Shown here: one piece after another, positions 1-13,843 of the stretch
Position numbering within the stretch: the stretch's first letter is position 1
How the letters are laid out: each line of letters begins with the position of its first letter
Assembly (NCBI GenBank): GCA_949752795.1
Contig: CATKHW010000009.1
Span: 2,170,001-2,234,000 of the forward strand
DNA: 64,000 bases
Direction: 5' to 3'
Source of the DNA: Hyperoodon ampullatus
Taxonomy: Eukaryota > Chordata > Mammalia > Artiodactyla > Ziphiidae
Notes under the pieces: generated by a model
Seen by the model: only the letters and a program-made list of their open reading frames with translations
Database searches by the model: none
What the model was told of the DNA's origin: nothing
Program-made: the position numbers and the translations under genes

Positions 1-64
1 ATCAGAATGCTCCATGTCCCATGTCATCACAATTCTCCAATTCCTTGTCATCACTATGCTTCTT

Positions 65-156
65 GACACTTCTTATCACAATGTTACATGTTATTTTCAT
101 CACAATTCTCCATGCACTTGTCATCGCAATGCTCTATGACCCCTGTAATCACAATG
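65..156 (+). repeat. B cassette, truncated copy at window start
   Basis: Begins GACACTTCTTATCAC and AATGTTACATG, but switches to ordinary monomers after CTATGACCCCTG, where full copies have TCATAGCAAGCTCC. The same truncation is seen at 18,071-18,160. Confidence 0.72.
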
Positions 157-700
157 CTCCATGTCCTTCTCATCACAAAGCTCCATGACACATGTCATCA
201 GAATGCTCCATTGCCTCCTCATCACAATACTGCAAGCCCTTGTCATCACAATGTTCCATAACCCCTCTTATCAAAATGTCCCATGACACTTTTAATCAAT
301 TTGCTCCAAGACCCTCTCATCACAATGCTCCCTGACTTTCTCATCACAATGCACAACGACCTTGTCATCAAAATGCTCCATGACCATTGTCATCACAATG
401 CACCACGCGTTTGTCATCAAAATGCCCCAAGACGTTTGTCATCACAAAGCTCCATTACCCTTGTCATAACAATGATCCATGACCCGTGCCATCACAAGGT
501 TCCATGGCATTGTCATCACAAGCCTCCATGACCCATGTCATCACAATGCTCCAAGACCCCTGTAATCACAATGCTCCATGCCCTTGTCATCACAAAGCTC
601 CATGACGCATGTCATCAGAATGCTCCATGGCCTTCTCATCACCATGCTCCATGCCCTTGTCATCACAATGCTCCAACAGCCCTGTAATCACAATGCTCCA

Positions 701-1080
701 TGCCCCTTTTCATGTCAATGCTCCATAAACCCTGTCATCACAATGCACCGTGTCCATCACCATAATATTTCATGCTATTGTCATCACAATGAAATCAAAA
801 CGCTCAATGACCACTGTCATCACAATGCACCAAACCCTTCTGATCACAATGTTCCATAACAACTTGTCATCACAATGCCCCATGAGGCTGGTCATCACAA
901 TTATCCATGGACTTCTCATCACAATGCTCCATGATCTTTGTCATCACAATGCTCAATACACTTATCATCACAATGCTCCCTGACAGTTGTCATCAGTATG
1001 CTCCTTGAAACCTGTCATGACAAGGCTCCATGCATTTTTCATCACAATGATCCATTCCCTTTTCATCACAATGCTCCAAG
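701..1080 (+). repeat. A cassette, copy 1
   Basis: About 380-bp ordered run of variant monomers. Diagnostic is the GAAATCAAAA monomer (791), preceded by a contracted CATCACCATAATATTTCATGC stretch, and followed by TCTGATCAC, AATTATCCATGG, CTCAATACAC, CAGTATGCTCCTTG and GTCATGACAAGG monomers. It has the CATCACCATAATATT subtype. Confidence 0.82.
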
Positions 1081-1572
1081 ACCACTCTAATCACAATGCT
1101 CCATGTCCTTGCCATCACAAAGCTCCATGACGCATGTCATCAGAATGCCCCATTGCTTTCTCATCACAATACTCCATGCTCTTGTCATCACAATGCTTTA
1201 AAACCCCTGCAATCTCAATGCTCCATGCACCATTTCATCAGTATGCTCCATGACCCTTGTCATCACATTGCTCCATTCCCTTCTCATGACAATGCTCCAT
1301 GACCCCTGTCATCACAGTACTCCATGAATAATTTCAGCCAAATGCTCCATGACCTTCTCATCACAAAGCTCCATGACCCATGTCATCACAATGCTACATG
1401 ACCACAGTCATCAAGATGATCCATGCCACTTTTCATCAGAATGTTCCATGTGCTTGTCATCCCAATGCTCCATGACCCCTGTAATCAAAATGCTCCTTGA
1501 CGCTTGTCGTCACAGAGCTCCATGACACTTGTCATCACAATTCTCCACGTCCATGTCATCACAATGCTCCAT

Positions 1573-1942
1573 GACACTTCTTATCACAATGTTACATGAT
1601 CTTGTCATCACATTTCTCCATGCACTTGTCATCAGAATGCTCTATGATCCCTGTCATAGCAAGCTCCATGTGCTTCTCATCACAATGATTCACGACATTG
1701 TCATCAAAATTCTCAATGGCCCTTGTCATCACAATGCTCCATGCCCTTGTCATCACAATGCTCCATGACCCTTGCCATCACAATGTTCAAGCCCTTGTCA
1801 TCAAAATGCTCCATTACCTTTGTCATCACAATCCTCCATGACACTTGGTATCACAATGATCCATGCCATTGTCATCACAATGGACAATGACATATGTCAT
1901 CACAATGCTCCCTGACACATGTCTTCACAATACTCGATAACC
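1573..1942 (+). repeat. B cassette, copy 1
   Basis: Ordered markers: TTATCACAATGTTACATG, TCATAGCAAGCTCC (1,654), AAAATTCTCAATGGC, CTTGGTATCAC, ACAATGACATATGTC, and GTCTTCACAATACTC. It carries one more ordinary monomer than copy 2. Confidence 0.82.
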
Positions 1943-3231
1943 TTATCATCACAGTGTTCCATACCCTTGTTATCACAATGCACCATGCCCACTGTCATCA
2001 CAATAATCCATGAAACATGTCAGACCAATGTTCCATGCCCCTGTCATCACAATGCTCCATGCCCTTGTCATCACAATGCTCCATGACACCGGTCATCACA
2101 ATGCTTCATGACCTTTGTCATCACAATGTTCCATGCCCTCCTCACACAAGGCCCTGTGACCTATGTCACCACAGTGCTCCATGTCCTTGTCATCACAAAG
2201 CTCCATGACGCATGTCATCAGAATGCTCCATTGCCTTCTCATCACAATGCTCCTTGCCCTTGTCATCACAATGCTTCAAAACCCCTGTAATCACAATGCT
2301 CCATGCACCTTTTCATCAGAATGCTCCATGACCCTTTTCATCAAAATGCTCCATGACCCATGACATCACAATGTTCCATAACCCCTGTCATCAAAATGAT
2401 AAATGACACTTTTCATCAATTTGCTCCATGACCTTGTCATCAAAATGCTCCCTGCCCTTCTCATCACAATGCACCACGACATTGTCATCAAAATGCTCCA
2501 TGACCTTTGCATCACAAAGCTCCATTACCCTTGGCATCACCATGCTCCATGCCATTTCATCACAATGCTACATGAAACCTCTCATCACATTGCTCCATTC
2601 CCTTGTCAGCACAATGCTCCATGACGCTTGTCATCACAGTGCTCGATACTCTTCTCATCACAATGCTCCATGCCCTTGTCACTTCAATCCCGCATGACAC
2701 AGATATCACAGTGTTCCGTGCCCTAGTCATCACAATGTTCCATGCCGTATCTCATCACAATATTCCATGAAATTTTCAGACTAATGTCCCATGCCCTTGT
2801 CATCACAATGCTCCATTACCCCTGTCCTAACAATGCTCCATGACCACTGCCATCACAATGTTCCACGGCCTTGTCATCCAAGGCTCCATGACCCTTGTCA
2901 TCACAGTTCTCCAAGACCCCTGTAATCACAATGCTCCATGCCTTTGTCGTCACAAAGATTCATGACGCATGTCATCAGAATGCTCCGTTGCCTTCTCATA
3001 ACAATGATTCATGCCCTTGTCATCACAATGCTCCAAGACCCCTGTAATCACAATGCTCCATGCCCCTTGTCATTACAGTGCTCCATGACGCTCGTCATCA
3101 CAATTATCCGTGATCTTCTCATCAAAGTGTTCCACGTCTTGCCATCACAATGCTCCATGCCCTGGTCATCACAATGATCCATGTCCAATGTCATCACAAT
3201 TCTCCACGTCCTTGTCATCACAATACTCCAT

Positions 3232-3578
3232 GACACTTCTTATCACAATGTTACATGATCTTTTCATCACAATTCTCCAGGCACTTGTCATCGCAATGCT
3301 CTATGACCCCTGTCATAGCAAGCTCCATGCGCTTGTCATCACAATGCTTCACGAATTTGTCATCAAAATTCTCAATGGCACTTATCATCACAATGCTCCA
3401 TGACCCTTGTCATCAAAATGTTCCAAGCCCTTGTCATCAAAATGCTCCATTACATTTGTCATCACAATCCTCCATGACACTTGGTATCACAATGCTCCAT
3501 GCCATTGTCATCACAGTGGACAATGACATATGTCATCACAATGCTCCCTGACACCTGTCTTCACAATACTCCATGACC
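3232..3578 (+). repeat. B cassette, copy 2
   Basis: TCATAGCAAGCTCC at 3,313. All markers are present; one ordinary monomer fewer than copy 1, explaining the shorter length. Confidence 0.82.
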
Positions 3579-3815
3579 TTGTCATCACAATGTTCCATGA
3601 CCTTGTCATCACATTGCTCCATGCCCTTGTCATCACAATGCTCCATGACCCATTTCATCACAATGCTCCGTGACACCAGTCATCACAATGCTTCATGACC
3701 TATCTCATCACTATGGTCCATGCCCTCGTCACACAAGGCTCTGTGATCTTTTTCACCACAATGCTCCATGAATATTTCATCACAATGCTCTTTGTCCCTT
3801 GTCATCCAAATGATC

Positions 3816-4077
3816 CATGCCTTTGTCAGCACAATGCTCCATGACAATTGTCATCAAAATACTCCTTGTGCTTGTCAGCACAATGCTCCATGACCCATGT
3901 CATCACAATGCGCCATGCGCTTGTCATCACAATACTCCACATCGTTATCATTGCTATGCTCCATAACACTTGTCATCACAATGCTCCATGCACTTCTCAT
4001 CAAAATGCTCTCTCACCACATATATCACAATGTTACATCACTAGTCATCACAATACTCCCTCACCCCTGTCATCACA
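3816..4077 (+). repeat. C cassette, copy 1
   Basis: Run of GCCTTTGTCAGCAC, CTTGTCAGCAC, CGCCATGCGC, CTCCACATC, CTTCTCATCAAAATGC, a contracted TCTCACCAC-ATATCAC monomer, CCATCACTAGTCATC and CTCCCTCACCCC monomers. Confidence 0.78.
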
Positions 4078-4600
4078 GGGTTCCATGAAACTCTCATCAC
4101 AGTGCTACATGCCCTTATCATCACAATGCTCCATGACCTCTGACATCACAATGTTCATAACCCCTGTCACAAAATGCTCCATGACCCATTTCATCACAAT
4201 GCTTCATGACCCCTGACATCACAATGTTCCATAACCCCTGTCATCAAAATATTCCATGACCCTTTTCATCCAATTGCTCCATGACCCTGTCATCACAATG
4301 CTCCTTGTCCTTCTCATCTCAATGCACCATGCCCTTGTCGTCAAAATGCCCCACGACATTTGTCATCACAAAGCTCCATGACACTTGGCATCACAATGCT
4401 CCATGCCATTTTCATCACAATGCTCAATGAAATCTCTCATCACATTGCTCCATGCCCTTGTCATCACAATGCTCCATTACACCTGTCATAACAATGCTCC
4501 ATGACCCCTGCCATCACAATGTTCCACTGCCGTGTCATCACATGGCTCCATGACCCTTGTCATCAGAATGCACCAAGACCTCTGTAATCACAATTCTCCA

Positions 4601-4980
4601 TGCCCCTTTTCATCTCAATGCTCCATGAACCCTGTCATCACAATACACCATTCCCATCATCATAATGATTCATGCTATTGTCATCACAATGAAATCAAAA
4701 TGCTCCAAGTCCTCTGTCATCACAATGTTCCAAACCCTTCTGATCACAATGTTCCATAACACTTGTCATCACATGCCCCATGACGCGCGTCATCACAATT
4801 ATACAAGGTCTTCTCATCACAATGCACCATGACCTTTGTCATCACAATGCTCAATACACTTGGCATCACAATGCTGGCTGACACTTGTCATCAGTATGCT
4901 CCTTGAACATTGTCATGACAAGGCTCCATGCCTTTTTTCATCACAATGATCCATTCCCTTTTCATCACAATGCTCCAAGA
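4601..4980 (+). repeat. A cassette, copy 2
   Basis: GAAATCAAAA at 4,691. Subtype CATCATCATAATGATT; length matches copy 1 (about 380 bp). AATTATACAAGG replaces the AATTATCCATGG variant. Confidence 0.82.
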
Positions 4981-5148
4981 CCCCTGTTATCACAATGCTC
5001 CGTGACTCCAGTCATCACCATGCTTCATGATATTTGTCATCACAATGGTCCTTGACCTCGTAACACAAAGCTCTGTGATCTTTGTCACCACAATGCTCCA
5101 TGAAATTTTTATCACAATGCTCTGTGACCCTTGTCATCACAAAGCTCC

Positions 5149-5409
5149 ATGCCTTTGTCAGCACAATGCTCCATGACCCTTGTCATCACAATGCTCAATG
5201 CGCGTGTCAGCACAATGCTCCATAACCCATGTCATCACAATGCACCATGCACTTGTCATCACAATGCTCCACATCCTTGTCATCAAAATGCTCCATAAAC
5301 CTTGTCATCACAATGCTCCATGCACTTCTCCTCAAAATGCCTTCTCACCACTGATATCACAATGTTCCATCACTAGTCATCAAAATACTCCCTCACCCCT
5401 GTCAACACA
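5149..5409 (+). repeat. C cassette, copy 2
   Basis: Same order, with TCTCACCACTGATATCAC and CCATCACTAGTCATC at 5,340-5,380. Confidence 0.78.
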
Positions 5410-5539
5410 ATATTCCATGACCCCTGTAACCACAATTCTCCATGCCCTTGTCATCACAAAGCTCCATGACGCATGCCATCAGAATGCTCCATGGCCTTCT
5501 CATCACAATGCTCCATGAACTTTTCATCACAATGCTCTG

Positions 5540-6960
5540 TGATCCTTGTCATCACCATGCTCCATGCCTTTGTCAGCACAATGCTCCATGACCCTTGTCA
5601 TCACAATGCTCCATGCGCTTGTTTGCACAATGCTCCACAACCCATGTCATCACAATGCCCCATGCACTTGCCATCACAGTGCTCCACATCCTTGTCATTA
5701 CAGAGCTCCAAAAACCTTGTCATCACAATGCTCCATGCACTTCTCATTAAAATGCTCTCTCGCCCTGTCATCACAATGTTCCATGATCAGTGTCATGACA
5801 ATGCTACATGACCTTATCATCACAATGCTCCATGAACGCTTACATCACAATGTTCCATTACCTCTGTCATCAAAATGCTCCATGACCCTTTTCATCACAA
5901 TCCTCCATGACCCCTGTCATCACAATGTTCCATAACCACTGTCATCAAAATATTCCATGATACTTTTCATCAAATTGCTCCATGACCCTGTCATCAAAAT
6001 GCTCCCTGCCCTTCTCATCACAATGCACCACGACCTTCTCATCAAAATGCCCCATGAACTTTGTCATCACAAACTCCATGACCCTTGGCATCACAATGCT
6101 CCATGCCATTTTCATCACAAAGTTTCATGACCCCTGTAATCACAATGCTCCATGCACATTTTCATCACAATGCTCCATGAGACTTGTCATCACAAGACTC
6201 CATGGTTTTCTCATCACAATGCCCCAGGACCTTGTCATCACAGTGCCCCATTACCCTGTCATCACAATACTCCATGAACATTTTCAGCCCAATGCTCCAT
6301 GACCTTCTTATCACAATGCTCCATGACCCTGTCATCACAATGCTCCATGACCACTGTCATCAGAGAGCTCCATGACCCCTGACAACACAATGATATGGGA
6401 ATCTTGTATTCAAAATGCTCCATGACCCTTGTCATCACAAAGCTCCATGCCCTTGTCATCACAATGCTCCATGAAGCCTCTTGTAACATTGCCCCATGCC
6501 CTTGTCATTACAAACATCCATGATCCATGTATCACAGTGTCCCGTGCCCTAGTCATCACAATGCTCTATGCCCACTCTCATCACAGTAATGCATGAAAGT
6601 TTTCAGACCAATGCTCGATGCCCTTGTCATCACAATCCTCCATTGCCCATGTCATAACCATGCTCCATGAACCCTGCCATCACAATGTTCAACGGTCTTG
6701 TCATCACAAGGATCCAATACCCCTGTAATCACAATGCTCCATGCCACTTTTCTTCAGAATGCTCCATGAGAATTGTCACCAAAAGGCTCCATGGTCCTCT
6801 CATCACAATGCTCCAGTACATTGTCATCACACTGGTCCATGCACACTTCATTAAAAGGCTCTGTGAAATTTGTCACCATAATGCTCCATGAAAATTTCAT
6901 CACAATGCTCTTTTACCCATGTCTTTACTATGCTCCATGCCTTTGTCAGCACAATGCTCC
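5540..6960 (+). repeat. Segmental duplication SD2, copy 1
   Basis: Collinear with 24,655-26,100, and in its first 0.8 kb with 21,935-22,760. Shared rare monomers include the 'TTACAG(T/A)GCTCCAAAAACC' variant, the 'GACAACACAATGAT(A/C)TGGGAATC' variant, and the 'TCTTTTACCCATG' variant near the right end (6,908 against 26,041). Confidence 0.8.
5563..5775 (+). repeat. C cassette variant without CACTAG monomer, copy 3
   Basis: Starts like C, but CTCTCTCGCC leads straight into CTGTCATCACAATGTTCC. It is the left part of SD2 and shares TCCAAAAACC with 21,957-22,143 and 24,668-24,882. Confidence 0.7.
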
Positions 6961-7571
6961 ATGACGCTTGTCATCACAATGCTCGATACTCTTCTCATCA
7001 CAATGCTCCATGCCCTTGTCATTACAATCCTCCATGACACATGTATCAAGTGTTCCGTGCCCTAGTCATCACAATGCTCCATGCCGAATCTCATCACAAT
7101 AATCCATGAAATTTTCAGACCAATGCTTCATGCACATGTCATCACAATGCTCCATTACCCCTGTCATAACAATGCTCCATGACCCCTGCCATCACAATAT
7201 TCCACGGCCTTGTCATCCAAAGCTCCATGACCCTTGTCATCATAGTGCTCCAAGACCTCTGTAATCACAATGTTCCATGCCCTTGTCGTCACAATGATTC
7301 ATGACGCATGTCATCAGAATGCTCCATGGCCTTCTCATGAAAATGCTCCATTCCCTTGTCATCACAATGCTCCAGGAACCCTGGATTCACAATGTTCCAT
7401 GCCCCTTGTCATTACAGTGCTCCATGACGCTCGTCATCACAATTATCCGTGATCTTCTCATCACAATGCTCCACGGTCTTGCCATCACAATGCTCCATGC
7501 CCTGGTCATCACAATGCTCCATGTCCCATGTTATCACAATTCTCCACGTCCTTGTCATCACAATGCTCCAT

Positions 7572-7914
7572 GACACTTCCTATCACAATGTTACCTCATC
7601 TTGTCATCACAATTCTCCATGCACTTGTCATCGGAATGCTCTATGACCTCTGTCATAGCAAGCTCCATGAGCTTGTCATCACATGCTTCACGACATTGTC
7701 ATCAAATTTCTCAATGGCCCTTGTCATCACAATGCTCCATGCCCTTGTCATCACAATGCTCCATGACCCTTGTCATCACAATGTCCCAAGCCCTTGTCAT
7801 CAAAATGCTCCATTACCTTTGTCATCACAATCCTCCATGACACTTGGTATCACAATGCTCCATGCCATTGTCATCACAATGGACAATGACATATGTCATC
7901 ACAATGCTCCCTGA
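7572..7914 (+). repeat. B cassette, copy 3
   Basis: TCATAGCAAGCTCC at 7,653. It ends after ACAATGACATATGTC and passes straight to a GACTCCAGTCATC monomer, missing the GTCTTCACAATAC monomers. Confidence 0.8.
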
Positions 7915-8179
7915 CTCCAGTCATCACAATGCTTCATGACATTTGTCATCACAATGGTCCATGCCCACGTCACACAAGGCTATGTGACCTTTGTCACCAC
8001 AATGCTCCATGCCCTTGTCATCACAATGCTACATGCCCACTGTCATCACAATAATCCATGAAACTTGTCAGACCAATGATCCATGCCCTCTTCACACAAG
8101 GCTTGGTGATCTTTGTCACTATAATGCTCCATGAACTTTTCATCACAATGCTCTTCGTCCCTTGTCATCACAATGCTCT

Positions 8180-8390
8180 ATGCGTTTGTCAGCACAATGC
8201 TCCCTGACCAATGTCATCACAATGCGCGATGGGTTTGTCATCACAGTGCTCCACATCCTTTTCATCGCTATGCTCCATAAAAGTCGTCATCACAATGCTC
8301 CATGCACTTCTCATCAAAATGTTCTCTCAAAACATATATCACAATGTTCCATCACTAGTAATCACAAAACCCCCTCACCCCTGTCATCAC
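8180..8390 (+). repeat. C cassette, copy 4
   Basis: Contains TTTTCATCGCTATGCTCC, CTCAAAACATATATCAC and CCATCACTAGTAATC; otherwise the same order as copy 1. Confidence 0.76.
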
Positions 8391-8865
8391 AATGTTCCAT
8401 GACCCCTGTCATCATAGTGCTACATGCCCTTATCATCACAATGCTCCATGACCCCTGACATCACAATGTTCCATTACCCCTGTCATCAAAATATTCCATG
8501 ACACTTTTCATCAAATTGCTCCATGATTCTGTCATCACAATGCTCCCTGCCCTTCACATCACAATGCACCACGCCCTTGTCATCAAAATGCCCCATGACC
8601 TTTGTCATCACAAAGCTCCATTACCCCTGTCATAACAACGATCCATGACCCCTGCAATCACCAGGTTCCGCGGCCTTGTCATCACAAGCCTCCATGACCC
8701 TTGTCATCACAATGCTCCAAGACCCCTGTAATCACAATGCTCCATGCCCTTGTCATCACAAAGCTCCTTGACGCATGTCATCTGAATGCTCCATGGCCTT
8801 CTCATCACAATGCTCCATGCCCTTGTCATCACAATTCTCCAACAGCCCTGTAATCACAGTGCTCC

Positions 8866-9245
8866 AGGCCCTTTTTCATCTCAATGCTCCATGAACCCTG
8901 TCATCACAATGCACCGGGTCCATCACCATAATATTTCATGCTGTTGTCATCAAAATTAAATCAAACTGCTCAATGACCTCTGTCATCACAATGCACCAAC
9001 CCCTTCTGATCACAATATACCATAACACTTGTCATCACAATGCCCCATGAGGCTGGTCATCACAATTATCCATGGACTTCTCATCACAATGCTCCATGAT
9101 CTTTGTCATCACAATGCTCCATACACTTATCATCACAATGCTCCCTGACTGTTGTCATCAGTATGCTCCTTGAAACCTGTCATGACAAGGCTCCATGCAT
9201 TTTTCCTCACAATGATCCATTCCCTTTTCATCACAATGCTCCAAG
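8866..9245 (+). repeat. A cassette, copy 3
   Basis: The diagnostic monomer is mutated (TTAAATCAAAC near 8,955), but the surrounding order is intact. Subtype CATCACCATAATATT, closest to copies 1, 5 and 7. Confidence 0.8.
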
Positions 9246-10074
9246 ACCACTTTAATCACAATGCTCCATGTACTTGTCATCACAAAGCTACATGATGCAT
9301 GTCATCAGAATGATCCATTGACTTCTCATCACAATACTCCATGACGTTTGTCATCACAAAACTCCATGACACTTGGCATCACAATGCTCCATGCCATTTC
9401 ATCAAAATGCTACATGAAACCTCTCATCACATTGCTCCATGCCCTTGTCAGCACAATGCTCCATGACGCTTGTCATCACAATGCTCGATACTCTTCTCAT
9501 CACAATGTTCCATGCCGTTGTCAGTACAATCCCCCATGACACATGTATCAGAGTGTTCCTTGCCCTAATCATCACAATGCTCCATGCCGAATCTCATCAC
9601 AATAATCCATGAAATTTTCAGACCAATGTTCCATGCCCTTGTCATCACAATTCTCCTTTACCCCTGTCATAGAAATGCTCCATGACCCCTGCCATCACAA
9701 TGATCCACGGCCTTGTCATCCAAGGCTCCATGACCCTTGTCATCACAGTGCTCCAATACCCATGTAATCACAATGCTCCATGCCCTTGTTGTCACAAAGA
9801 TTCATGACGCATGTCATCAGAATGCTCCATGGCCTTCTCATCACAATGATCCATGCCCATGTCATCACAATGCTCCAAGACCCCTGTAATCACAATGCTC
9901 CATGTCCCTTGTCATTACAGTGCTCCATGATGCTTGTCATCACAGTTATCCGTGATCTTCTAATGACAACGCTCCACGGTCTTGCCATTACAATGCTCCA
10001 TGCCCCGGTCATCACAATGCTCCATGTCCCATGTCATCACAATTCTCCACGTCCTTGTCATCACAATGCTCCAT

Positions 10075-10361
10075 GACACTTATTATCACAATATTACATG
10101 ATAATTTCATCACAATTCTCCATGCACTTGTCATCGCAATGCTCTATGACCCCTGTCATAGCAAGCTCCATGCGCTTGTCATCACAATGCTTCACAACAT
10201 TGTCATCAAAATTCTCAAAGGCACTTGTCATCGCAATGCTCCATGACCCTTGTCATCACAACGTCCATAGCCCTTGTCATCAAAATGCTCCATTACCTTT
10301 GTCATCACAATCCTCCATGACACTTGTTATCACAATGCTCCATGCCATTGTCATCACAATG
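10075..10361 (+). repeat. B cassette, copy 4 (3' shortened)
   Basis: TCATAGCAAGCTCC at 10,156. It ends before the ACAATGACATATG monomer; CTTGTTATCAC replaces CTTGGTATCAC. Confidence 0.75.
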
Positions 10362-10559
10362 CTTCATGACCTTTGTCACCACAATGCTCCATGCCCTTGT
10401 CATCACAATTCTCCATGCCCACTGTCATCACAATATTCCTTGAAACTTGTCCGACCAATGATCCATGCCCTCTTCAGACAAGGCTCTGTAATCTTTGTCA
10501 CCACAATGCTCCATGAACATTTCATCACAATGCTCTTTGTCCCTAGTCATCACAATGCT

Positions 10560-10820
10560 CCATGCCTTTGTCAGCACAATGCTCCATGACACTTGTCATC
10601 AAAATGCTCCATGGGGTTGTCAGCACAATGCTGCTTGACCTATGTCATCACAATGTGCCATGCGCTTGTCATCACAATGCTCCACATCGTTTTCATCGCT
10701 ATGCTCCATAAAACTTGTCATCACAATGCTCCATGCACTTCTCATCAAAATGCTCTCTCAACACATATAACACAATGTTCCATCACTAGTCATCACAATA
10801 CTCCCTCACCCCTGTCATCA
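10560..10820 (+). repeat. C cassette, copy 5
   Basis: Subtype with TTTTCATCGCTATGCTCC and CTCAACACATATAACAC, closest to copy 4. Confidence 0.76.
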
Positions 10821-11272
10821 CAATGTTCCATGACCCCTGTCATCACAGTGCTACAGGCCCTTATCATCACAATGCTCCATGACCCCTGACATCACAATGT
10901 TCCATAAATCCTGTCACAAAATGCTCCATGACCCTTTTATTCAAATTGCTCCATGACCCTGTCATCAAAATGCTCCCTGCCCTTCTCATCACAATGCACC
11001 ACGCCCTTGTCATCAAAATGCCCCATGACATTTGTCATCACAAAGTTCCATGACAATTGGCATCACAATGATCCATGCCATTGTCATCACAATGCTCAAT
11101 GAAATCTCTCATCACATTGCTCCATGCCCTTGTCATCACAATGCTCCATTACACCTGTCATAACAATGCTCCATGACCCCTGCCATCACAATGTTCCACG
11201 GCCTTGTCATCACAAGGCTCCATGACCCTTGTCATCACAATGCTCCAAGACCTCTGTAATCACAATTCTCCA

Positions 11273-11650
11273 TGCCACTTTTCATCTCAATGCTCCATGA
11301 ACACTGTCATCACAATGCACCATGCCCAACACCATAATATTTCATGCTATTTTCATCACAATGAAATCAAAATGCTCCATGTCCTCTGTCATCACAATGC
11401 TCCAAACCCTTCTGATCACAATATTCCATAGCACTTGTCATCACATGCCTCATGACGCTCGTCATCACAATTATGCAAGGTCTTCTCATCACAATGCTCC
11501 ATGACCTTTGTCACCACAATGCTCAATACACTTGGCATCAAAATGCTCGCTGACACTTGTCATCAGTATGCTCCTTGAACACTGTCATGACAAGGCTCCA
11601 TGCCATTTTCATCACAATCATCCATTCCCTTTTCATCACAATGCTCCAAG
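11273..11650 (+). repeat. A cassette, copy 4
   Basis: GAAATCAAAA at 11,363. A hybrid subtype: CAACACCATAATATT upstream, but ATTATGCAAGG downstream, as in copies 2 and 6. Confidence 0.8.
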
Positions 11651-11819
11651 ACCCCTGTTGTCACAATGCTCCGTGACTGCAGTCATCACAATGCTTCATG
11701 ACATTTGTCATCACAATGGTCCATGACCTGGTCACACAAAGCTCTGTGACCTTTGTCACCCCAATGCTCCATTAAATTTTTATCACAATGTCTGTGACAC
11801 TTGTCATCACAAAGCTCGA

Positions 11820-12030
11820 TGCCTTTGTCAGCACAATGTACCATAACCCAGGTCATCACAATGCACCATGCACTTGTCATCACAATGCTCCACATCCTTG
11901 TCATCAAAATGCTCCGTAAACCTTGTCATCACAATGCTCCATGCACTTCTCCTCAAAATGCTTTCTCACCACTGATATCACAATGTTCCATCACTAGTCA
12001 TCACAATACTCCCTCACCCCTGTCATCACA
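11820..12030 (+). repeat. C cassette, copy 6
   Basis: Subtype with CTTCTCCTCAAAATGC and CACCACTGATATCAC, closest to copy 2; it follows A copy 4 as copy 2 follows A copy 2. Confidence 0.76.
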
Positions 12031-12185
12031 ATATTCCATGACCCCTGTAATCAAAATTCTCCATGCCCTTGTCATCACAAGGCTCCATGACGCATGTCAT
12101 CAGAATGCTCCATGGCCTTCTCATCACAATGCTCCATGACCTTTTCATCACAATGCTCCAACACCCCTGTAATCACAATGCTTCA

Positions 12186-12563
12186 TGCACCTTTTCATCT
12201 CAATGCTCCATGAACCCTGTCATCACAATGCACCGTGCCCATCACCATAATATTTCATGCTATTGTCATCACAATGAAATCAAAATGCTCAATGACCTCT
12301 GTCATCACAATGCACCAAACCCTTTTGATCACAATGTTCCGTAACACTTGTCATCACAATGCCCCATGACACTGGTCATCACAGTTATCCATGGTCTTCT
12401 CATCACAATGCTCCATGATCTTTGTCGTCACAATGCTCAATACACTTATCATCACAATGCTCCCTGACAGTTGTCATCAGTAGGCTCCTTGAACCCTGTC
12501 ATGACAAGGCTCCATGCAATTTTCAGCACAATGATCCATTCCCTTTTCATCACAATGATCCAA
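12186..12563 (+). repeat. A cassette, copy 5
   Basis: GAAATCAAAA at 12,275, only 912 bp from copy 4. Subtype CATCACCATAATATT. Its CAGTAGGCTCC variant replaces CAGTATGCTCC. Confidence 0.82.
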
Positions 12564-12732
12564 GACCCCTGCAATCACAATGCTCAATGTACTTGTCATC
12601 ACAAAGATCCATGACGCATGTCATCAGAAAGCTCCATTGCCTTCTCATCACAATACTCCATGCCCTTGTCATCACAATGCTCCAAAACCCCTGTAATCTC
12701 AATGCTCCATGCACCTTTTCATCAGAATGCTC

Positions 12733-12943
12733 CATGCCCTTGTCAGCACAATGCTCAATGACACATGTCATCACAATGTGCCATGCTCTTTTCATCACAG
12801 TGCTCTACAACCTTTTCATCGCTATGCTCCATAAAACTTGTCATACAATGCTCCATGCCTTTCTCATCAAAATGCTCTCTCACCACATATATCACAATGT
12901 TCCATCACTAGTCATCACAATACTCGCTCACCCCTGTCATCAC
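12733..12943 (+). repeat. C cassette, copy 7
   Basis: Subtype with TTTTCATCGCTATGCTCC and CACCACATATATCAC, closest to copy 1; starts CCCTTGTCAGCAC. Confidence 0.75.
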
Positions 12944-13468
12944 AATGTTCCATGACCACTCTCATCACAGTGCTACATGCCCTTATCATCACAGTGCTCC
13001 ATGACCCCTGACATCACAATGTTCCATAACCCCTGTCACAAAATGTTCCATGACCCATTTCATCACAATGCTTCAAGACCCCAGACATCACAATGTTCCA
13101 TAACCCCTGTCATCAAAATATTCCATGACCATTTATTCAAATTGCTCCATGACCCTGTCATCACAATGCTCCCTGCCCTTCTCATCACAATTCACCACGC
13201 CATTGTCATCAAAATGCCCAATGACATTTTTCATCACAAAGCTCCATGACCCTTGGCATCACAATGCTCCATGCAATTGTCATCACAATGCTCAATGAAA
13301 TCTCTCATCACATTGCTCCATGCCCTTGTCATCACAATGCTCCATTACACCTGTCATAACAATGCTCCATGACCCCTGCCATCACAATGTTCCACGGCCT
13401 TGTCATCACAAGGCTCCATGACCCTTGTGATCACAATGCTCCCACACCCCCGTAATCACAATGCTCCA

Positions 13469-13843
13469 TGCCCCTTTTCATCTCAATGCTCCATGAAGCC
13501 TGTCATCACAATGCACCATGCCCATCATCATAATGATTCATGCTATTGTCATCACAATGAAATCAAAATGCTCCATGTCCTCTGTCATCACAACTCTCCA
13601 AACCCTTCTGATCAGAATGTTCCATAACACTTGTCATCACATGCCCCATGACGCTCGTCATCACAGTTATGCAAGGTCTTCTAATCACAATGCTCCATGA
13701 CCTTTGTCACCACAATGCTCAATACACTTGGCATCACAATGCTCGCTGACACTTGTCATCAGTATGCTCCTTGAACACTGTCATTACAAGGCTCCATGCC
13801 TTTTTCATCACAATGATCCATTCCCTTTTCATCAGAATGCTCC
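13469..13843 (+). repeat. A cassette, copy 6
   Basis: GAAATCAAAA at 13,559. Subtype CATCATCATAATGATT with ATTATG/GTTATGCAAGG, as in copies 2 and 4. It passes directly into part of a B cassette (13,850-14,045). Confidence 0.8.

Larger units (their letters stand above)
1..1545 (+). repeat. Segmental duplication SD1, copy 1
   Basis: Collinear with 18,005-19,575. Both copies start in a truncated B cassette that switches at the same base after CTATGACCCCTG, pass through CTCCTCATCAC/CTCCACATCAC variants and an A cassette, and end after a TTTCAGCC monomer and a GACGCTTGTCGTCAC monomer. The offset is about 18.0 kb. The window starts inside the duplication, so its left limit is unknown. Confidence 0.8.
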